Below the pieces are notes generated by a model that did not search any database, was not told the origin of the DNA, and saw only the letters and a program-made list of their open reading frames with translations. 64,000 nucleotides of DNA from Adiantum capillus-veneris (Eukaryota > Streptophyta > Polypodiopsida > Polypodiales > Pteridaceae): positions 86,747,881 to 86,811,880 of the forward strand of contig CM043957.1 of NCBI GenBank assembly GCA_014529385.2, given 5' to 3'. Shown here one piece after another: positions 1-11,760 of the stretch; positions within the stretch are counted from its first letter, which is position 1; every line of letters starts with the position of its first letter. A program made the position numbers and the translations under genes.

Positions 1-1894
1 TAGTGATGGAATAGAGCACTCGCAATGCACACACTCTACACAACTAGGCTTGAAGAGTGGTGTGTTATGTGTTGAGAATGGTGTGGTGTAGTGTGATCAT
101 GTGTTGTTTTACAAGGGAGAGAAGGGCTCTATTTATAGGTTTTAGAAGCACCGATTAGGATTAGGCCTAATCAAGTTTATTTGAAGGAATAAAAGATTAT
201 GCATATTTTTATTTTTTTTATGAGGGTGGGTCTCTCTTGTCCTTTGAGTCACATGGATGTGGGCTCAAGGGAAGAGAATTATTGAGGATGAAAGGAGAGA
301 GGATTGAGTGAATAATTTGGGAGTGCCTACTCTAGTAGAGGGTGCATTTTACAATAAGGTTAGTGGTTAGTAGTTAGTAATTATCACTACAAAATATTTA
401 CAAAATCATTCACCAAATGGTGAGATATATGATGAGAAAAGTTAGAGAAGGGATGAGCTTGTAAAGAGAGGTTGAAGCTTTGGAGAAGTTGACATTCACC
501 TCTTTACAGCACCGGTAGAAGAAGCGGTCAGCATGGCGAAGTAGCGTGTGTCGATGAAGCTATGTTATCTTCAAACCTTGAAAAATTCATGATAAAGCCT
601 TCATTTGCAGAGGATATCCTTGGATTTTTGCTGATTTTTTGAAGTTCTTTACAAAGCTAAAGAGAGTATGGTAATATGGACATATATGTAGAGAGAAAGG
701 GGGACACATAGGGTGTAGAAATGGAGGATGAAGGCTATGGAGGTGTGAGAGATGTGGAAATGGTGAAGAGGGTGAATTAGGACATGGGAGTTTCAGGTTT
801 GGGAGTGGGAAGGAGAGGGAGGAGTGTGTGTGAAAGAGGAAAATGATAAAGTGGAAGAGGGAGTGTGACTGCATAGCATGGGCAAACTGGGGTCCACCAA
901 TAAAATCATAGCTCACAGCTCGTAGCTCAAAAAAATATGAAAAATTTGAGGTAAAAGTTCAGCTCACGAGCTACAACTTTTGTTTGTATCACCTTTTCAA
1001 ATTCGGGGAGCATGCGATCTTTAAAAATTCAGCAAAACCGACTGTTTTTTCCATTGCACAAGGTCCTTGTGAGGTCCTCTTTGGATGATTCTTGTAAATA
1101 CCTCCAAGAGTGAGCTCCCCATGGTGCATGCATGCATGCCACATACCCTTGACCTTATTTGGTAGGTCTATAATTGAAGATATTGTTGAGATCATGATAT
1201 AAGTGAATAGTACAACTAAGAAAATCAAATATTGAGGGGTCTAAAAAAATATGTACATGTCAAATATAAACAATATAGGTGAAAAAAATATAAAGGGGTC
1301 AAAATATATCTCTCTCATTATAAGTCTACCATAAAAAGATGAATGTTTTTTTTGGTCTAATTTATGAGAGTAATAGAGAATAGATGTAGGAAGGAAAAAA
1401 ATCACAACAGTGAAAAAATATACACATAAATAGAACTAGTTTTTTTGGATTTTTGTTGGGATGGAGTTACACCAAAAATAAGAGAAGCTTGCATGAAATT
1501 ATTTTTATATAGAATAAAGAGTATACAAAATGGTAAGAAAAAATATGGTAATGGTGAGTCAATGTACATAGCATAAATAACACACCATAAGTAGAAATAT
1601 TTAAATAAATACCAAAATAATTATGAAAAATCCTTTTATTTAGGCCCTATATACAATGAAATATTTACACACAAATGGGCCATAATATACTTATATTTTT
1701 AATTTTTGTAATTTTTTTGGCTCAACTAGCCCAGTGACTAGCTAATTGAGGGTCTTTAAGAAGATATGGGAAAAGTCTCTTAACTCACACACGCCTATGT
1801 ACAGTGAAATGGTAGGGATAACCAAAATGTTTGAGTGATTTGATAAGGTGAGGTAGCTTACTATGGCAATTATGGAAAGCCGAAAAACGACTAT
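1..1894. other. Unassigned AT-rich left flank
   Basis: No coding region I trust. Open frames here are short, low in complexity and resemble no family I know. The DNA begins where the integrase similarity of gypsy A stops (about 1895), so it is either unrelated flanking DNA or a second element that replaced the 3' end of gypsy A. I found no copy of the gypsy A LTR start here, which means the expected 3' LTR is absent. Confidence 0.5.
127..140 (-). promoter_or_regulatory. TATA-box-like site, possible LTR promoter
   Basis: On the minus strand the bases read CCTATAAATAGAGCCC, close to a plant TATA box. It lies near the window edge in DNA with LTR-like character, so it may be the promoter of an element that continues to the left. 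No second LTR is visible to confirm this. Confidence 0.3.
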
Positions 1895-3631
1895 CAATAG
1901 CATTTAGGCCAAACACCGTGTTGTACGGTGTCGTTCCTATAGATGTTTTGTAAGCTACCCTGTATGCCCATAGTGTTGAGTGTAGCTGTTGATCCCAGTC
2001 TGTTCTTGACTCTGATACAATTTTGGTCAAAATAGTGTATAGTGTTTTATTTGTGGCCTCAGCTTGTCCATTTGCCTGTGGATGATATGGAGCAGATTTT
2101 CTATGTATGACCATGAATTCCTCTAGCAGATATTCAATGACTTCATTAAGAAAATGTGTTCCTTGATCACTGACAATTTCTATTGGTAATCCGTATCATA
2201 CAAAGACATTCTCATACAAAAATTGTGCAGTGATTTGTGCATCTGCTTTTTGAGTTGCCTTGGCTTCCGCCCATTTTGTGAGATAGTCCGTAGCCACAAT
2301 GATATATTGGGTATGGGTGCGATATGCAGGGGGTGAAATAGGTCCCACAAAATCAATGCCCCATTTTGCAAATTTCCTTGCTCCCATCATTGGCCGTAGT
2401 GGCATTTCATCTCTCTTTATCGGCACCTTGGTGCGTTGACACGCGTCACAACACTTTACAAACTCGTCAGCATCCATATGTAATGTAGGCCACCATATTC
2501 CTGCGGTTAAGACAATTTTTACCGTTTTATCGCCTGAGAAATGGCCTCCACTTATTCCGCCATGTGCGTATTCTAGAATCAGCAGGTATTCACTTTCACT
2601 TGCACAGATTCTAAGTTGATTGTTCTTTCCTCGCTTATAGAGTTGGTTCCCAATTAACTGAAAGTCACGAGCCTCCGGCTCTATAGCCCTTTTCCGTGTT
2701 CTTGTTATGTTTTCAGGAAAAGTCCTTGTGGTTAAGAAATCAATGATATATTGACTCCATGCAGGTGCAATGTTTACCTGAAACAATGTCGCGTGATCCA
2801 CTGGTCGTTTGGTACTACATATAGTACAATTGTTAACATAACCATGTGTGTCAGCGTATATAGTTGGCCAATAAATCCCTAACTGTTTCAGTCTCTGGTG
2901 TGTTTTCATTGTTGAACAATGAAATGCACAATCTTGGACATGTGCTTCTTCAAGATAACACTCGAATTCCTTCGGATTTATACATAATCGTAGAATCTGG
3001 TCCGATCCTAGATGATACAGTCGTCCTGCGATCAACTGAAAGTTTTTTGTTTGTTGAATTGTTTGTTGTTTGGATCTGTCTTCCGTGTTATCAAAACTAC
3101 CTTTAAAGGAAAGAATGCTAACAATTTCCTGAGACCATCTGGGTATCATTTCAATATTGAAAAGATAAGCATCTGGTATGTCATCATCTACTCCTTCAGG
3201 AGCTTCCGCATTTTGTATCCTTGAAAGATGATCCGCCCGTAAATGAGTTTTACCTTTTTTGACTACCACTGTGAAATCAAACTCTAGCAATATAATAAAC
3301 CAACGTACAATCCTCCCAGTATTGCATGGTTTATTAACAAGATACAAAAGAGCTTGATGATCTGTGAAGAACACAAATTTGTTTACGAGCAAATAATGTC
3401 AAAATTTCTTTACAGCATAAATCATTCCTAACCCCTCTCTTTTGGTGGTTTTGTAGTTCTTTTCCGCACTATTTAACTGTTGGCTTGCATAACAAACCAG
3501 AAAATCCATTGTTCCGTCTCCAGGTTGAGCCAGAATACTCCCGATTGCATATGCAGAAGCATCAATGTGAACATGGAATATCTTTTCCCAATCTGGTGCT
3601 TTAAGTACAGGTGCTGATACAAGGTTTTCCT
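1895..3631 (-). pseudogene. Gypsy A RNase H and integrase region (broken)
   Basis: RNase H lies at about 3220-3650 with an acidic residue in the motif HIDAS and the end motif HLRADHLSR. The integrase follows: an HHCC zinc finger ending CCDACQRT, then the catalytic core with WGIDFVGP, ATDYLTKW, the SDQGTHF aspartate, and the glutamate-region motif YHPQANGQAEATNKTL. The enzyme would have inserted element DNA into the genome. Breaks: in-frame TGA at 3399-3401 and 2196-2198, both where family members have Arg, so both fit CGA to TGA. A one-base slip in a T run near 3650 separates RNase H from reverse transcriptase. After the motif FGLNAI (about 1895) the family similarity ends, so the integrase C-terminus is missing. 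Confidence 0.88.
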
Positions 3632-4879
3632 TCAGCTTTTGGAATGAAGTTTCACACTCCTCTGTCCAGTCGAATTGACTAAAAAATGATACAAAGGTTG
3701 TGCAATGACTGCATACATATATATGAATCTTCGATAATATTCGCAGTGTCCCATGAAGGATTGCACTTGTTTCGCATTAGTAGGCCTGGGGAGGTCTACT
3801 ATGACTTTGATTTTGTTTAGGTCTGTGGTTATGCCATTTCTTGAGACAATGTGTCCTAAGATGCGGCCTTGCCTAACCATGAAAATACACTTTTCCGGGT
3901 TAAGACAAATTCTATATGTTCTGCATTTTTCAAATATCTTTTGCAAATGGTCAATATGTTCCTCTCGTAGAAGAGAGTGTACACAAAGATCATCTATGTA
4001 TATTTCTAAGAATATTCTCAGGTATTCTTTGAACGTATGCGTCATTAACCTTTGAAAGGTAGTTGGGACATTAGTTAAGCCAAAAGGCATAACTCGATAC
4101 GCATAAATTTTCCATTCTGTGGCAAACGCTGTTTTGTGTTGATCCTCTATTGCGATTGCCAGTTGGTTGTATCCTGAAAACCCATCTAGAAAGGAATAAG
4201 CCCGTTTTCCGGTCACCCTCTCAAGTACATGTTCTGTGATTGGCAAGGGATAATTGTCCCTTATGGTGGTTGCATTTACCTTTTTGAGGTTTACATACAC
4301 TCGTAATTTTTCGTTCTTTTTGGGGACAACCACAATGGGTGACACCCAATCTGTATGTTCGATTTCATAGATGAATTCAGCATCCATTAGCTTGTCAATC
4401 TCCTCTTTGATTCGTTTAGCAAATGTGTCATTATATGTATAAGCACGCTGTTTGCTAGGTTTGACATCTGATTTCAAAGGAATTGTATGTTGGCATATCG
4501 ATGGATCAACTCCTTTGAGGTCTTTGTAGGACCATGCAAACACATCTTTATACTTCTTGAGAAGTTGTGTTAGCAGTTCTTCTTCTTCAGGCTCTAAATC
4601 GGTTGCGATATAGACCGGCTGAGGCTCTTCACCTGGTTCAACGAGGTCTATCCTTTTTGCATTTTCCGGCCCATCGTAAGATTCTTGGTTTGTTCTTTCC
4701 CTGACTGGTGGTGTCATTATGATTTTTTTGTCCTGGATGGTGAATTTCCAATAGTGTGATGGTACATTCATGTTTCCTTTTTCTGACTCCCCCTTACCAT
4801 CACTATCTCCCTTAGTAGTCCATACCTCTCGTAAAGACTGTTTCAGTTCTTGGTATTTCTTTTTACGCTCCAATTTGGT
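3632..4879 (-). pseudogene. Gypsy A reverse transcriptase
   Basis: Open frame of about 413 residues. Visible motifs are the fingers/palm segment SPIVVVPKKN, the motif FLDGFSGYNQ with a catalytic Asp, VMPFGLTNVPTTFQRLM, and the active site YIDDL in place of the more usual YVDDF. The connection segment MGHCEYYRRFI follows. It lies in the same frame as the upstream protease segment, separated by one TGA (4880-4882). At its 3' end the frame is lost in a run of T, so the last residues before the stop are not native. It would copy element RNA into DNA together with RNase H. Confidence 0.9.
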
Positions 4880-6868
4880 TCACTCCGAGTCTTTTGTTGT
4901 TTCTTGTTTTGATTTTTGAGATTTTTGTGATTTTGGTTCTGTTTTAGCTTTCCGTACTTGTCTTATTTCCTCTCGTGCTCCTTCCCTTTGAACTTTTGAG
5001 AATCTTCCTGATATTTGATCTTTTACACAATCCTCTGCTTCTACAAGCATTAGATAGTGAGTTTTATCTTTTATCCTGATCATCAGGTTCTCTCTCGCTT
5101 TGTTTTCTTCTCTTTTTCTCCTATAGCGTTCCTGGCGTCTAGGGTGCTGATTGGCAAAATCATAAAACTGGATTTTCTTTGTTTTCTCCCCATGCTCACT
5201 TGAGTTGTCTGAACACTCATTATCTGCATCGTTAATTACCTCCAGATGCTCAGAGGAGTTATAAAACTCTTCTTGTTCTGGTGGTTCTACCATCTCATCT
5301 CCTTCCGGTATAAGGCTTACCATGTAATAGGGTAGCACATCATAGCCATCCTTATCGCAAAATTTTGTTGTTGGACTATCTATAATGGTACAAACATCCA
5401 ATGTTGCTAGTATGTGTTCCCATTCCAGAGGTTCCAAGGCATCTTCAGGAAAAGGTTCCGGAATATAATCCTTGTCCTCAATCGCTCTTTCTAAGACGCA
5501 TTCCTCTCTTTTTAAGCTCTCACAATGTGAAGCTCCGCACATCCATAGATCTTTTTGCTGCCCTAACCATGCTGGGAGTTCCGATCCTGTCAATGTAGCT
5601 GAATCAAACTCTTCTACTGGTGTTTGGTTCACATCCTTGTAACTATGGTCTTTCAAGTGAATTTTAGTTGTTGTCTTGCCATGTCTGAGGTATATGTGGT
5701 CGTAACCCCAATCCTGGACCATCTTTAATTGTCTCATGAATGGTCTTCCCAAGATGATCTCGTAATTGTTCTTTTTGTCGAAATCGACTATTGCAAATGT
5801 ATTCTCATATTTGATTCCGCACGAGGTGACAATCACTTTTTCTAAGAGTCCTAGAGGCTTCTCCATGAACCCATCTGCCAATTGCAATTTCATTCTGGTA
5901 GCTCTCAAAGCTGGTTTTCCCCATTTTTTCCAGATTTTCTTGGTGGCGATAGCGACTCCTGCTCCACTGTCAAGAATAGCTTTGGAAACTACTCCTTGGA
6001 ATTCTACTGGTAGCGTGGTGTTTCCATCTTCTCCCTTGTAATACTCTCCAACCTTGTTTAAAGGTACTAGCCTAGTGTTTAGTTGAGGCCTGTCCAATTC
6101 TCGGATCCCTTCTTGAAGCTTCGAGGTGGGGTCTTTCACTCCAAATGTTTCTAGGCATTTGCCTAATGTGGTCCACATGTTTGGTCGTAACCTTAAGAGT
6201 TCGGCTAATGTGATTGTGCATGCCATCGGGGTGGACAATAACTCAATCAACCCTTGTTGATCCATCACTTTGTTAGAAGAAAGTCTTTGAGATGGGATTG
6301 CTCTCACCTCCGACTTGGCTTCATACTCTCCTAGGTAAGAGGGTAGAGTTTTCAGCGAGTCTGGTTGGCTATGCCCCGAACTAATTGATCCTTGGTCTCC
6401 CCCTTGTGAATGCATATCAAAGTTCATTTGCAACCTTGCTTCAAATTCTTTAATAGGAGGTAAGATCTCATTTTTCTCTTTTCTCGTGTTGTTCATGTGG
6501 TAACTCACCTTGTTAGCCTCGTTGGCCTCACGGATTTGCTTCCACAGATCATCTAGACCATTATAATCCTTACCCATTTCTACCAATGTTTTAGGCTGGA
6601 ACCAGTCACTTGCCTCATCTGTTGTATTTGGCACTATGATAGGCTCTCCCCTAGACTCATAAGCATACGCGAGTCTTTGCTTCGTTTCTACTTGTTCCTC
6701 TAAAGTTGGTTTGATAGGGGTGGGAGCTTGTACTTCATGCCAATTTGCAGGTTTACAAAGCGGGTTTTCTATCAAAGATTGAGCCGTTTCAATCATATTT
6801 CTACACATTTCCAACCTCTGTTTTTCTATTTTAGCATATGGATAAGTCATCCATCTTTGCTCTTGGGT
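4880..6868 (-). pseudogene. Gypsy A protease-containing segment
   Basis: Open frame of about 656 residues. The retropepsin domain is in the middle: an active-site motif ILDSGAGVAI, then the flap-like region with MKLQLADG, and the conserved block EIILGRPFMRQLKMVQDW. The protease would cut the gag-pol polyprotein. The flanking sequence is a long, charged, poorly conserved linker, as in other plant Ty3 polyproteins. A single TAA (6869-6871) separates it from the zinc-knuckle segment and a single TGA from reverse transcriptase; all three pieces share one frame. The catalytic Asp-Ser-Gly is intact. Confidence 0.88.
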
Positions 6869-7540
6869 TTAGTTCTTTTTGAGTATGGCTTCGTAAGATT
6901 TTAAAATTGCATCTAACTGCTCATTTACCTTGTTTGCCAGTACTGATCCTCCTGATCCTGCACTTTTGGGTTCTACTATTTCCTTGGGTGCTATGGTTGC
7001 CGCAGTGTGTGAGCTTAGGCTAGCTAGATCCTCTAACCGCTCTAATCTATCCTTTGTGTGTTTTAACTCCTCGGATAGAGCAGTTTGCTCTCGTTCTTTC
7101 TTGGCTTTCATACGCACCTTTCTAGCTTTCCAAGTGATTCTATGAATTTTTGTTTCTGAACTTGGGGCATTGGTTTTTGGCTCTTCAATTATGGGTTCGT
7201 TCGTCATTCTTTGAGCTTGGGCTCGCGTCATTGCCTGAATAGGTATGATTGTCTTGTTTTCTGACCCTCCACTGGAAGGCATTGCTTCCAACATGTTCAA
7301 GGTAGTTTTTGCTCCTTTGCTCGGGTTCTTAGGGCAATTAGGAATCATATGAGTAACTCCACACTCGGTGCAATATGCATTGACTCTAATGATTTCATCC
7401 TGAGGACAGTTTCTTAGCCAATGGTCTCCACCACACTTGTAGCAGGGTCCCTTAGGCTGTTGAGGTGCTCCTTGAGCTCCTCTTTGTTGGTATGCATGTC
7501 TCTGCCCGCCCATGTCTCCGTTGGCTATGAACAACAATGT
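6869..7540 (-). pseudogene. Gypsy A nucleocapsid segment with two zinc knuckles
   Basis: Open frame of 222 residues. Two zinc knuckles are visible, CYKCGGDHWLRNC and CTECGVTHMIPNC. Both have the spacing C-x2-C-x3-H-x4-C, one residue shorter than the common C-x2-C-x4-H-x4-C. Nucleocapsid binds element RNA during packaging. A coiled-coil-like charged stretch (EELKHTKDRLERLEDL) follows. It is in frame with the capsid segment upstream (one TGA at 7541-7543) and the protease segment downstream. Confidence 0.85.
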
Positions 7541-8600
7541 TCATTCATCCAAGCTATATCTTCCTTCTCCTGCTGCCTGCGTAGCTGTTGGTGGTCCTGC
7601 ACCTCCCATCATGCTCCATGGTTCTGGTGTTGAGGGTTCTTCCGGTGGATAATAGGGAGGATTTACAGCATATCCATTGGGATTTTCATAATATGCATGC
7701 ATAGGCACCAAAGCCTTCTCTTCTGATTCGGTTACTGTTGGTGTGTATCTCATGCCGACTGGTCGTAATCCTAGTAGGGGTGGTTGTTGCCCCAACACTG
7801 GTTGTGGTCTTTCTACACCTACAGGTCCTGGTAGGTTGCCTGCTTGATACCTAGGCATCGGTGGAATTTGAGGAGATGCTACCTGAGCTTGGGGACCGTA
7901 GGGTCTCTCTCTCACATATCCCTTGTTATAATAACATTCCTCCGTCCCATGGTTTGTCCATTTTTGTTCAATAGCACACCACTTGGGCTGTTTAGCCTGA
8001 GGTTTGGCGTACAAGTTAATCTTTTTTAGCACTTCCTCTACAAGCTGGTCTTGGTTTACAGCTACTTCTCCTTTCGGTGCTGTCTTAGAAGACTTGCTTC
8101 CACTTTGTTGTGAGGATGAATCATTGTCGAGATCCTTGAATTCACCCTCTTTGTAGACCGCACAATTGTCTACAAGGTAAAGAGCCTCCTTAGTTAACTC
8201 ATTTAACGTCGTGCTCCTCTTCATATATAAGTCCTTCTGGAGATCTGCATTCCTTAGTCCTTGGATAAATATAAGCACAAGTCTGGACTGAGTTGGCAGT
8301 TCTTCCACAGGGCAGAACTTAACATATCTTTTTAGTCGTAGGGATGCCTTTCGCACATATTCCCCGTCTTTCTGTTTGAATTTATGGATTTGTGAGACTG
8401 TATTATGAGCTATCTCCCTTTGTGAGAATTCCTCAATAAACTCAACCAACACCTCCTCCATAGACTCAAAGTCTCTATGCTCTACAAAGTCAAACCAAGT
8501 AGCAGCATCATCCTCTAGGGTTAGTCCAAACCCTGCAAATTGGGTAGGGAAGTCTAACACCTCTTCCGCTCTAATTACACGCACAAAGACTGCTTCATGA
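7541..8600 (-). pseudogene. Gypsy A gag capsid segment
   Basis: Open frame of about 347 residues with a typical plant retrotransposon gag domain: the motif DDAATWFDF, then SQIHKFKQKDGEYVRKASLR and the block FIQGLRNADLQKDL. Capsid forms the cytoplasmic virus-like particle. The C-terminal third is rich in Pro, Gln and Gly and leads into the zinc knuckles. The frame is shifted relative to the upstream gag piece, with at least one slip between 8585 and 8700. Confidence 0.85.
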
Positions 8601-9896
8601 TCTCTCGGATCCCTGTTTCCCGTATTTCTTGTTTACTCATTTTTGCACTTGAGAAGGTTTAATTCTACGATGGTCTATAAATCTCATCATTGGATCTCCT
8701 CATCCCAATCTATATACCTCCTCTGGCCTTAGATAGTGGCATGGTTTCTCTCCCATTGGTGCTCCTAAGCCATAATTTCTAACAGTTCTTCTAAGAGATG
8801 GTTCATCCCTTCGAACTCGTTCTATGGGTGGTCTTCTAGGCTTTGTTGACCCTTGAGTTTTTGGCTTACTCTCTCCTTGATACCGTGAATAGAGTAGTGG
8901 TTCTTGTAAATCCCTTAGCCCTCGTGCGGCTTGATAACCATTTCGGTTTTGGTCTTGCTCTAATGTTGCACTCTGTCGAAGCCATGCTTGCAATGATGGC
9001 TGGGTTGCTGGTTCGTTTTGGTTGTTGAATGTCTGCGGTCGAGTAGAATGTGAAGTCGCATCATACTCCTCTGAAAAGGGATTTGTTGACTTGCTAGGGG
9101 TGTAGGTGGCTCTTGGCACTTCATCAGGGGCATAGGTTGATGCTCCTAGAACTATTGCCTTTTCTACCTCCTCTGGGAGAATACGTTGGTATTCTCGCCC
9201 GTACCTATCAACAAAAACGATATCCTTCCCCATAGCAATTTCATAAGAGAATAACTAAAGAACCTTGTCTTTGCTTAACTCGTTTGGGTAGGGTTCTTTG
9301 CAACGAAAGTAAGAGACTATTCCCTCACTCTCATGTTTGTAAATTCCCACATTCTCATTATAGGTTGAGACCCTGGTTGTTTTCTTATCATACATAAAAA
9401 GTGCTCCAGGTCGATCAATGTTTGGTGGAGGTTCTTGAGTTTCTGAAACCATTTTCCCTTTCGCCATGTTATCTCCATATTTGTTGTAATCCTCAGGGTT
9501 ACTAACTATCAGATAGTGGTTCCCCTTTTCGTCCCGGAATCTATCTTCATTATCATAGACTCGAATTATCTCCAGTCTCTGAGCCGGTCTTTCTTCAGTA
9601 CAAATACACTTGCATCCTCGATAGTCAGAATAAACTAGGGCTCCCCTTGAGTTTGTTCCTTCTAAGAAGATCACAGTGAACTTGGAATCATTCAAAGGAT
9701 TTAGGGAGGTGCTTCCTCCTGGCATTGGTCCGTCATAGGTGAAACCTCCTGGCTGTTGACTACCCATAATGAAGAAGGATTTGTCTGATGAAGTGTCAGT
9801 ATCACTACCCTCCTCAATAATCGATGCTAGTGCATCTAGCCTTGCCTGAGTTACACTCTCCTTGGTGGACACTAAGCTACCTTGGTCATCTGCCAC
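8601..9896 (-). pseudogene. Gypsy A gag N-terminal region
   Basis: Two open pieces, 9255-9896 and 8700-9233, lie in the same frame and are separated by one TAG (9255-9257). A TGA at 8700-8702 (LG-stop-GDPMMRF) is followed by more protein-like sequence and then a frameshift in an A run. I recognise no domain in this part. It is assigned to gag by position between the leader and the capsid domain and by shared frame. The ATG at 9896 is the first in the long frame and is taken as the start; the true start could be further downstream. Confidence 0.6.
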
Positions 9897-10358
9897 CTTT
9901 TGGTCTCTAAAAATCTATCTTCCTGATATTAAATTCATCAAAATTAGCAATGCAATCTATTACAAATCCAACCACTCACCTGGCAAAGGATCAGTCTCCG
10001 CACAACTTCTTGCTTTGCCGCTGAATATACCTGTGCATAAACGTTTAATTTCGGCAATCGAATCAAAGCATTTAACCGCTAGAGGTGATCTTAGTAATGA
10101 TTGGTATAACTGGAGAGTTAACCTCAACCACTACTGTATTTTATACACTGCTCATGTTCTAGATTAGGTCTGCTAATTTGGAACTGTACTTCCCTTGGAT
10201 GTTGGTTAATTTACCTGAAAAGTCTTAATTTTGTCTTTGCTCCGTCAAAAGGTCAAACAAGGTCCAATTTCACTTCTGAAAGAAGTTTTGGAATTCTTAA
10301 GTCAAATGGAACCTCACTGTATAAGCTCATTCAAATTTTCTCTTCACTAAGCCCTAGT

Positions 10359-10382
10359 AGACATCCTATGCGTAGGATGTCT
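10359..10382. repeat. Leader palindrome copy 1 (perfect)
   Basis: Arms AGACATCCTA and TAGGATGTCT around a 4-base loop TGCG; the 10-base arms pair perfectly. Confidence 0.9.
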
Positions 10383-10635
10383 CCTGCTCTGTTTTGCCTG
10401 GAGTTTTTGCACTATGGATTCTCCTTGATGTTCTAAGTCCACAGCTGTTTTTACTTTTTGATTTAGACACCTATAAGTTAGTCAATGGATTAGAAATCTG
10501 TTCCGACAGCCTGATGTTGGTCTTGATCAGTCTAATCAACTCCAATTTGGACCAAAATTGACTAGGAGGCTTGCCTCAGGCTATACAACCCCCTGCTAGG
10601 CCTACAGTCAGTTTCTGACTTGAATTTCTTGCTTT

Positions 10636-10659
10636 AGACATTCTACACGTAGCATGTCT
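10636..10659. repeat. Leader palindrome copy 2 (imperfect)
   Basis: Same motif with changes: left arm AGACATTCTA, loop CACG, right arm TAGCATGTCT. The outer six bases of the arms still pair. Confidence 0.85.
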
Positions 10660-10760
10660 TTTTGCTCAGAATGGCTTTAAATACGAAGCACAGACTCCTC
10701 TTGAGGTGCTGATCACTTTGGTATGCTCAAAACTGAGTTTGGAGTGCAAAATCACACAGA

Positions 10761-10784
10761 TAACATCCTATGCGTAGGATGTCT
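10761..10784. repeat. Leader palindrome copy 3
   Basis: Left arm TAACATCCTA, loop TGCG, right arm TAGGATGTCT; the inner eight bases of the arms pair. Confidence 0.85.
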
Positions 10785-11203
10785 TTTTGGTCTTTTTGAC
10801 CCCAGACCTGACCCACAGCTTCCCCTTGATGTCAGCAACCCAGTGGTATGCTTAGACTTTGGTTTGGATTTCAAAAGTCCACAATTTTAGCTATTCTAGC
10901 CTTTTTCAGTCAAGAGTGCTAAAGTCTGCTTAGAACCCAATTTTCTCACCCAAATGAGATGAAACCTCTCTCAGTCACTCAATATATCATGCAGATCATG
11001 TTCATGCAGCCATCCTATGGTTTTGGTCTTAAAATAATGCCTTGACACAATTTGGGTAAGATGTCTGGCAATTTCAGTATATCTGGCCTTATCCTATCAA
11101 GATATGGTCAAATTTCCACTTCCCAAGTGAAAATAGGGTAAAACCTACCTTCTGGACACACTGGTCAAGTCAAAATTCCAAAATTCCCACCAGATTAGCC
11201 TGT

Positions 11204-11227
11204 AGACATCCTACGTGTAGAATGTCT
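11204..11227. repeat. Leader palindrome copy 4
   Basis: Left arm AGACATCCTA, loop CGTG, right arm TAGAATGTCT; one mismatch in the stem. A half copy (ACGTAGGATGTCT) lies in the LTR at about 12114-12126. Confidence 0.85.
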
Positions 11228-11741
11228 CCTGGCTTAAAATTAATTTTTTTCCTGATAGAAATGCTCCTGATGCTCTGCAGCTCTATCAGAAACACTCACA
11301 GCAACTTTTGGACTTCACTTCAGCTTTCAAACACACTTTTGCGTCTTTTACAACCTTGTGATGAATCTAACAAGCAAGTATACATGCATGAAGTGCTCTA
11401 GATCCTGAATCATGATGTCCTACTTACTCTACTCCTACTCCTTATGTGAACTAGTGATAATGGTGTTTTGGTTGCTTCCTGGCCTCCTCTCCAGACTCTC
11501 AAGATCTCCTCTCACCGCTTCTACCACTCCAACTCCTACTCTCTACACCACAACTCAACTAAAACTACCTAAGTCTACCTAAGTCGAAGGATCTAGGCCA
11601 GACACACGCTCCCTAAACTCCCTCTAAGACCTAGAGAGTCCTCCACCCTCTGATCCTATCTAAATGTAAAACAAGACTCTTGGCAAGCCAAAGAATCCAT
11701 ATCCTCAAGGACTAGTCTCGGTCACCTACCTAGGGTTTTCG

Positions 11742-11759
11742 TCCCCGGCAACGGCGCCA
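11742..11759 (-). promoter_or_regulatory. Gypsy A primer-binding site (tRNA-Asp)
   Basis: The plus strand reads TCCCCGGCAACGGCGCCA, identical to the 3' end I know for plant tRNA-Asp including CCA. The minus strand therefore carries its complement directly after the LTR (one base gap). It primes minus-strand DNA synthesis. Confidence 0.9.
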
Positions 11760-11760
11760 A

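Larger units (their letters stand above)
9897..11741 (-). other. Gypsy A untranslated leader
   Basis: About 1.85 kb lies between the primer-binding site and the first gag ATG, with no credible coding frame. Its visible structure is four copies of a 24-base palindrome. A leader of this size would hold the RNA packaging and dimerisation signals in an LTR retrotransposon. Confidence 0.7.

Noticed and set aside
587-916. 109-residue frame rich in Pro, His, Ser and Phe
   Set aside because: Low complexity, in GA-rich DNA, no domain and no neighbour to support it.
10359-11227. Palindromes as transcription terminators
   Set aside because: The element is eukaryotic, there is no T tract after the stems, and they lie in a leader that must be transcribed through.
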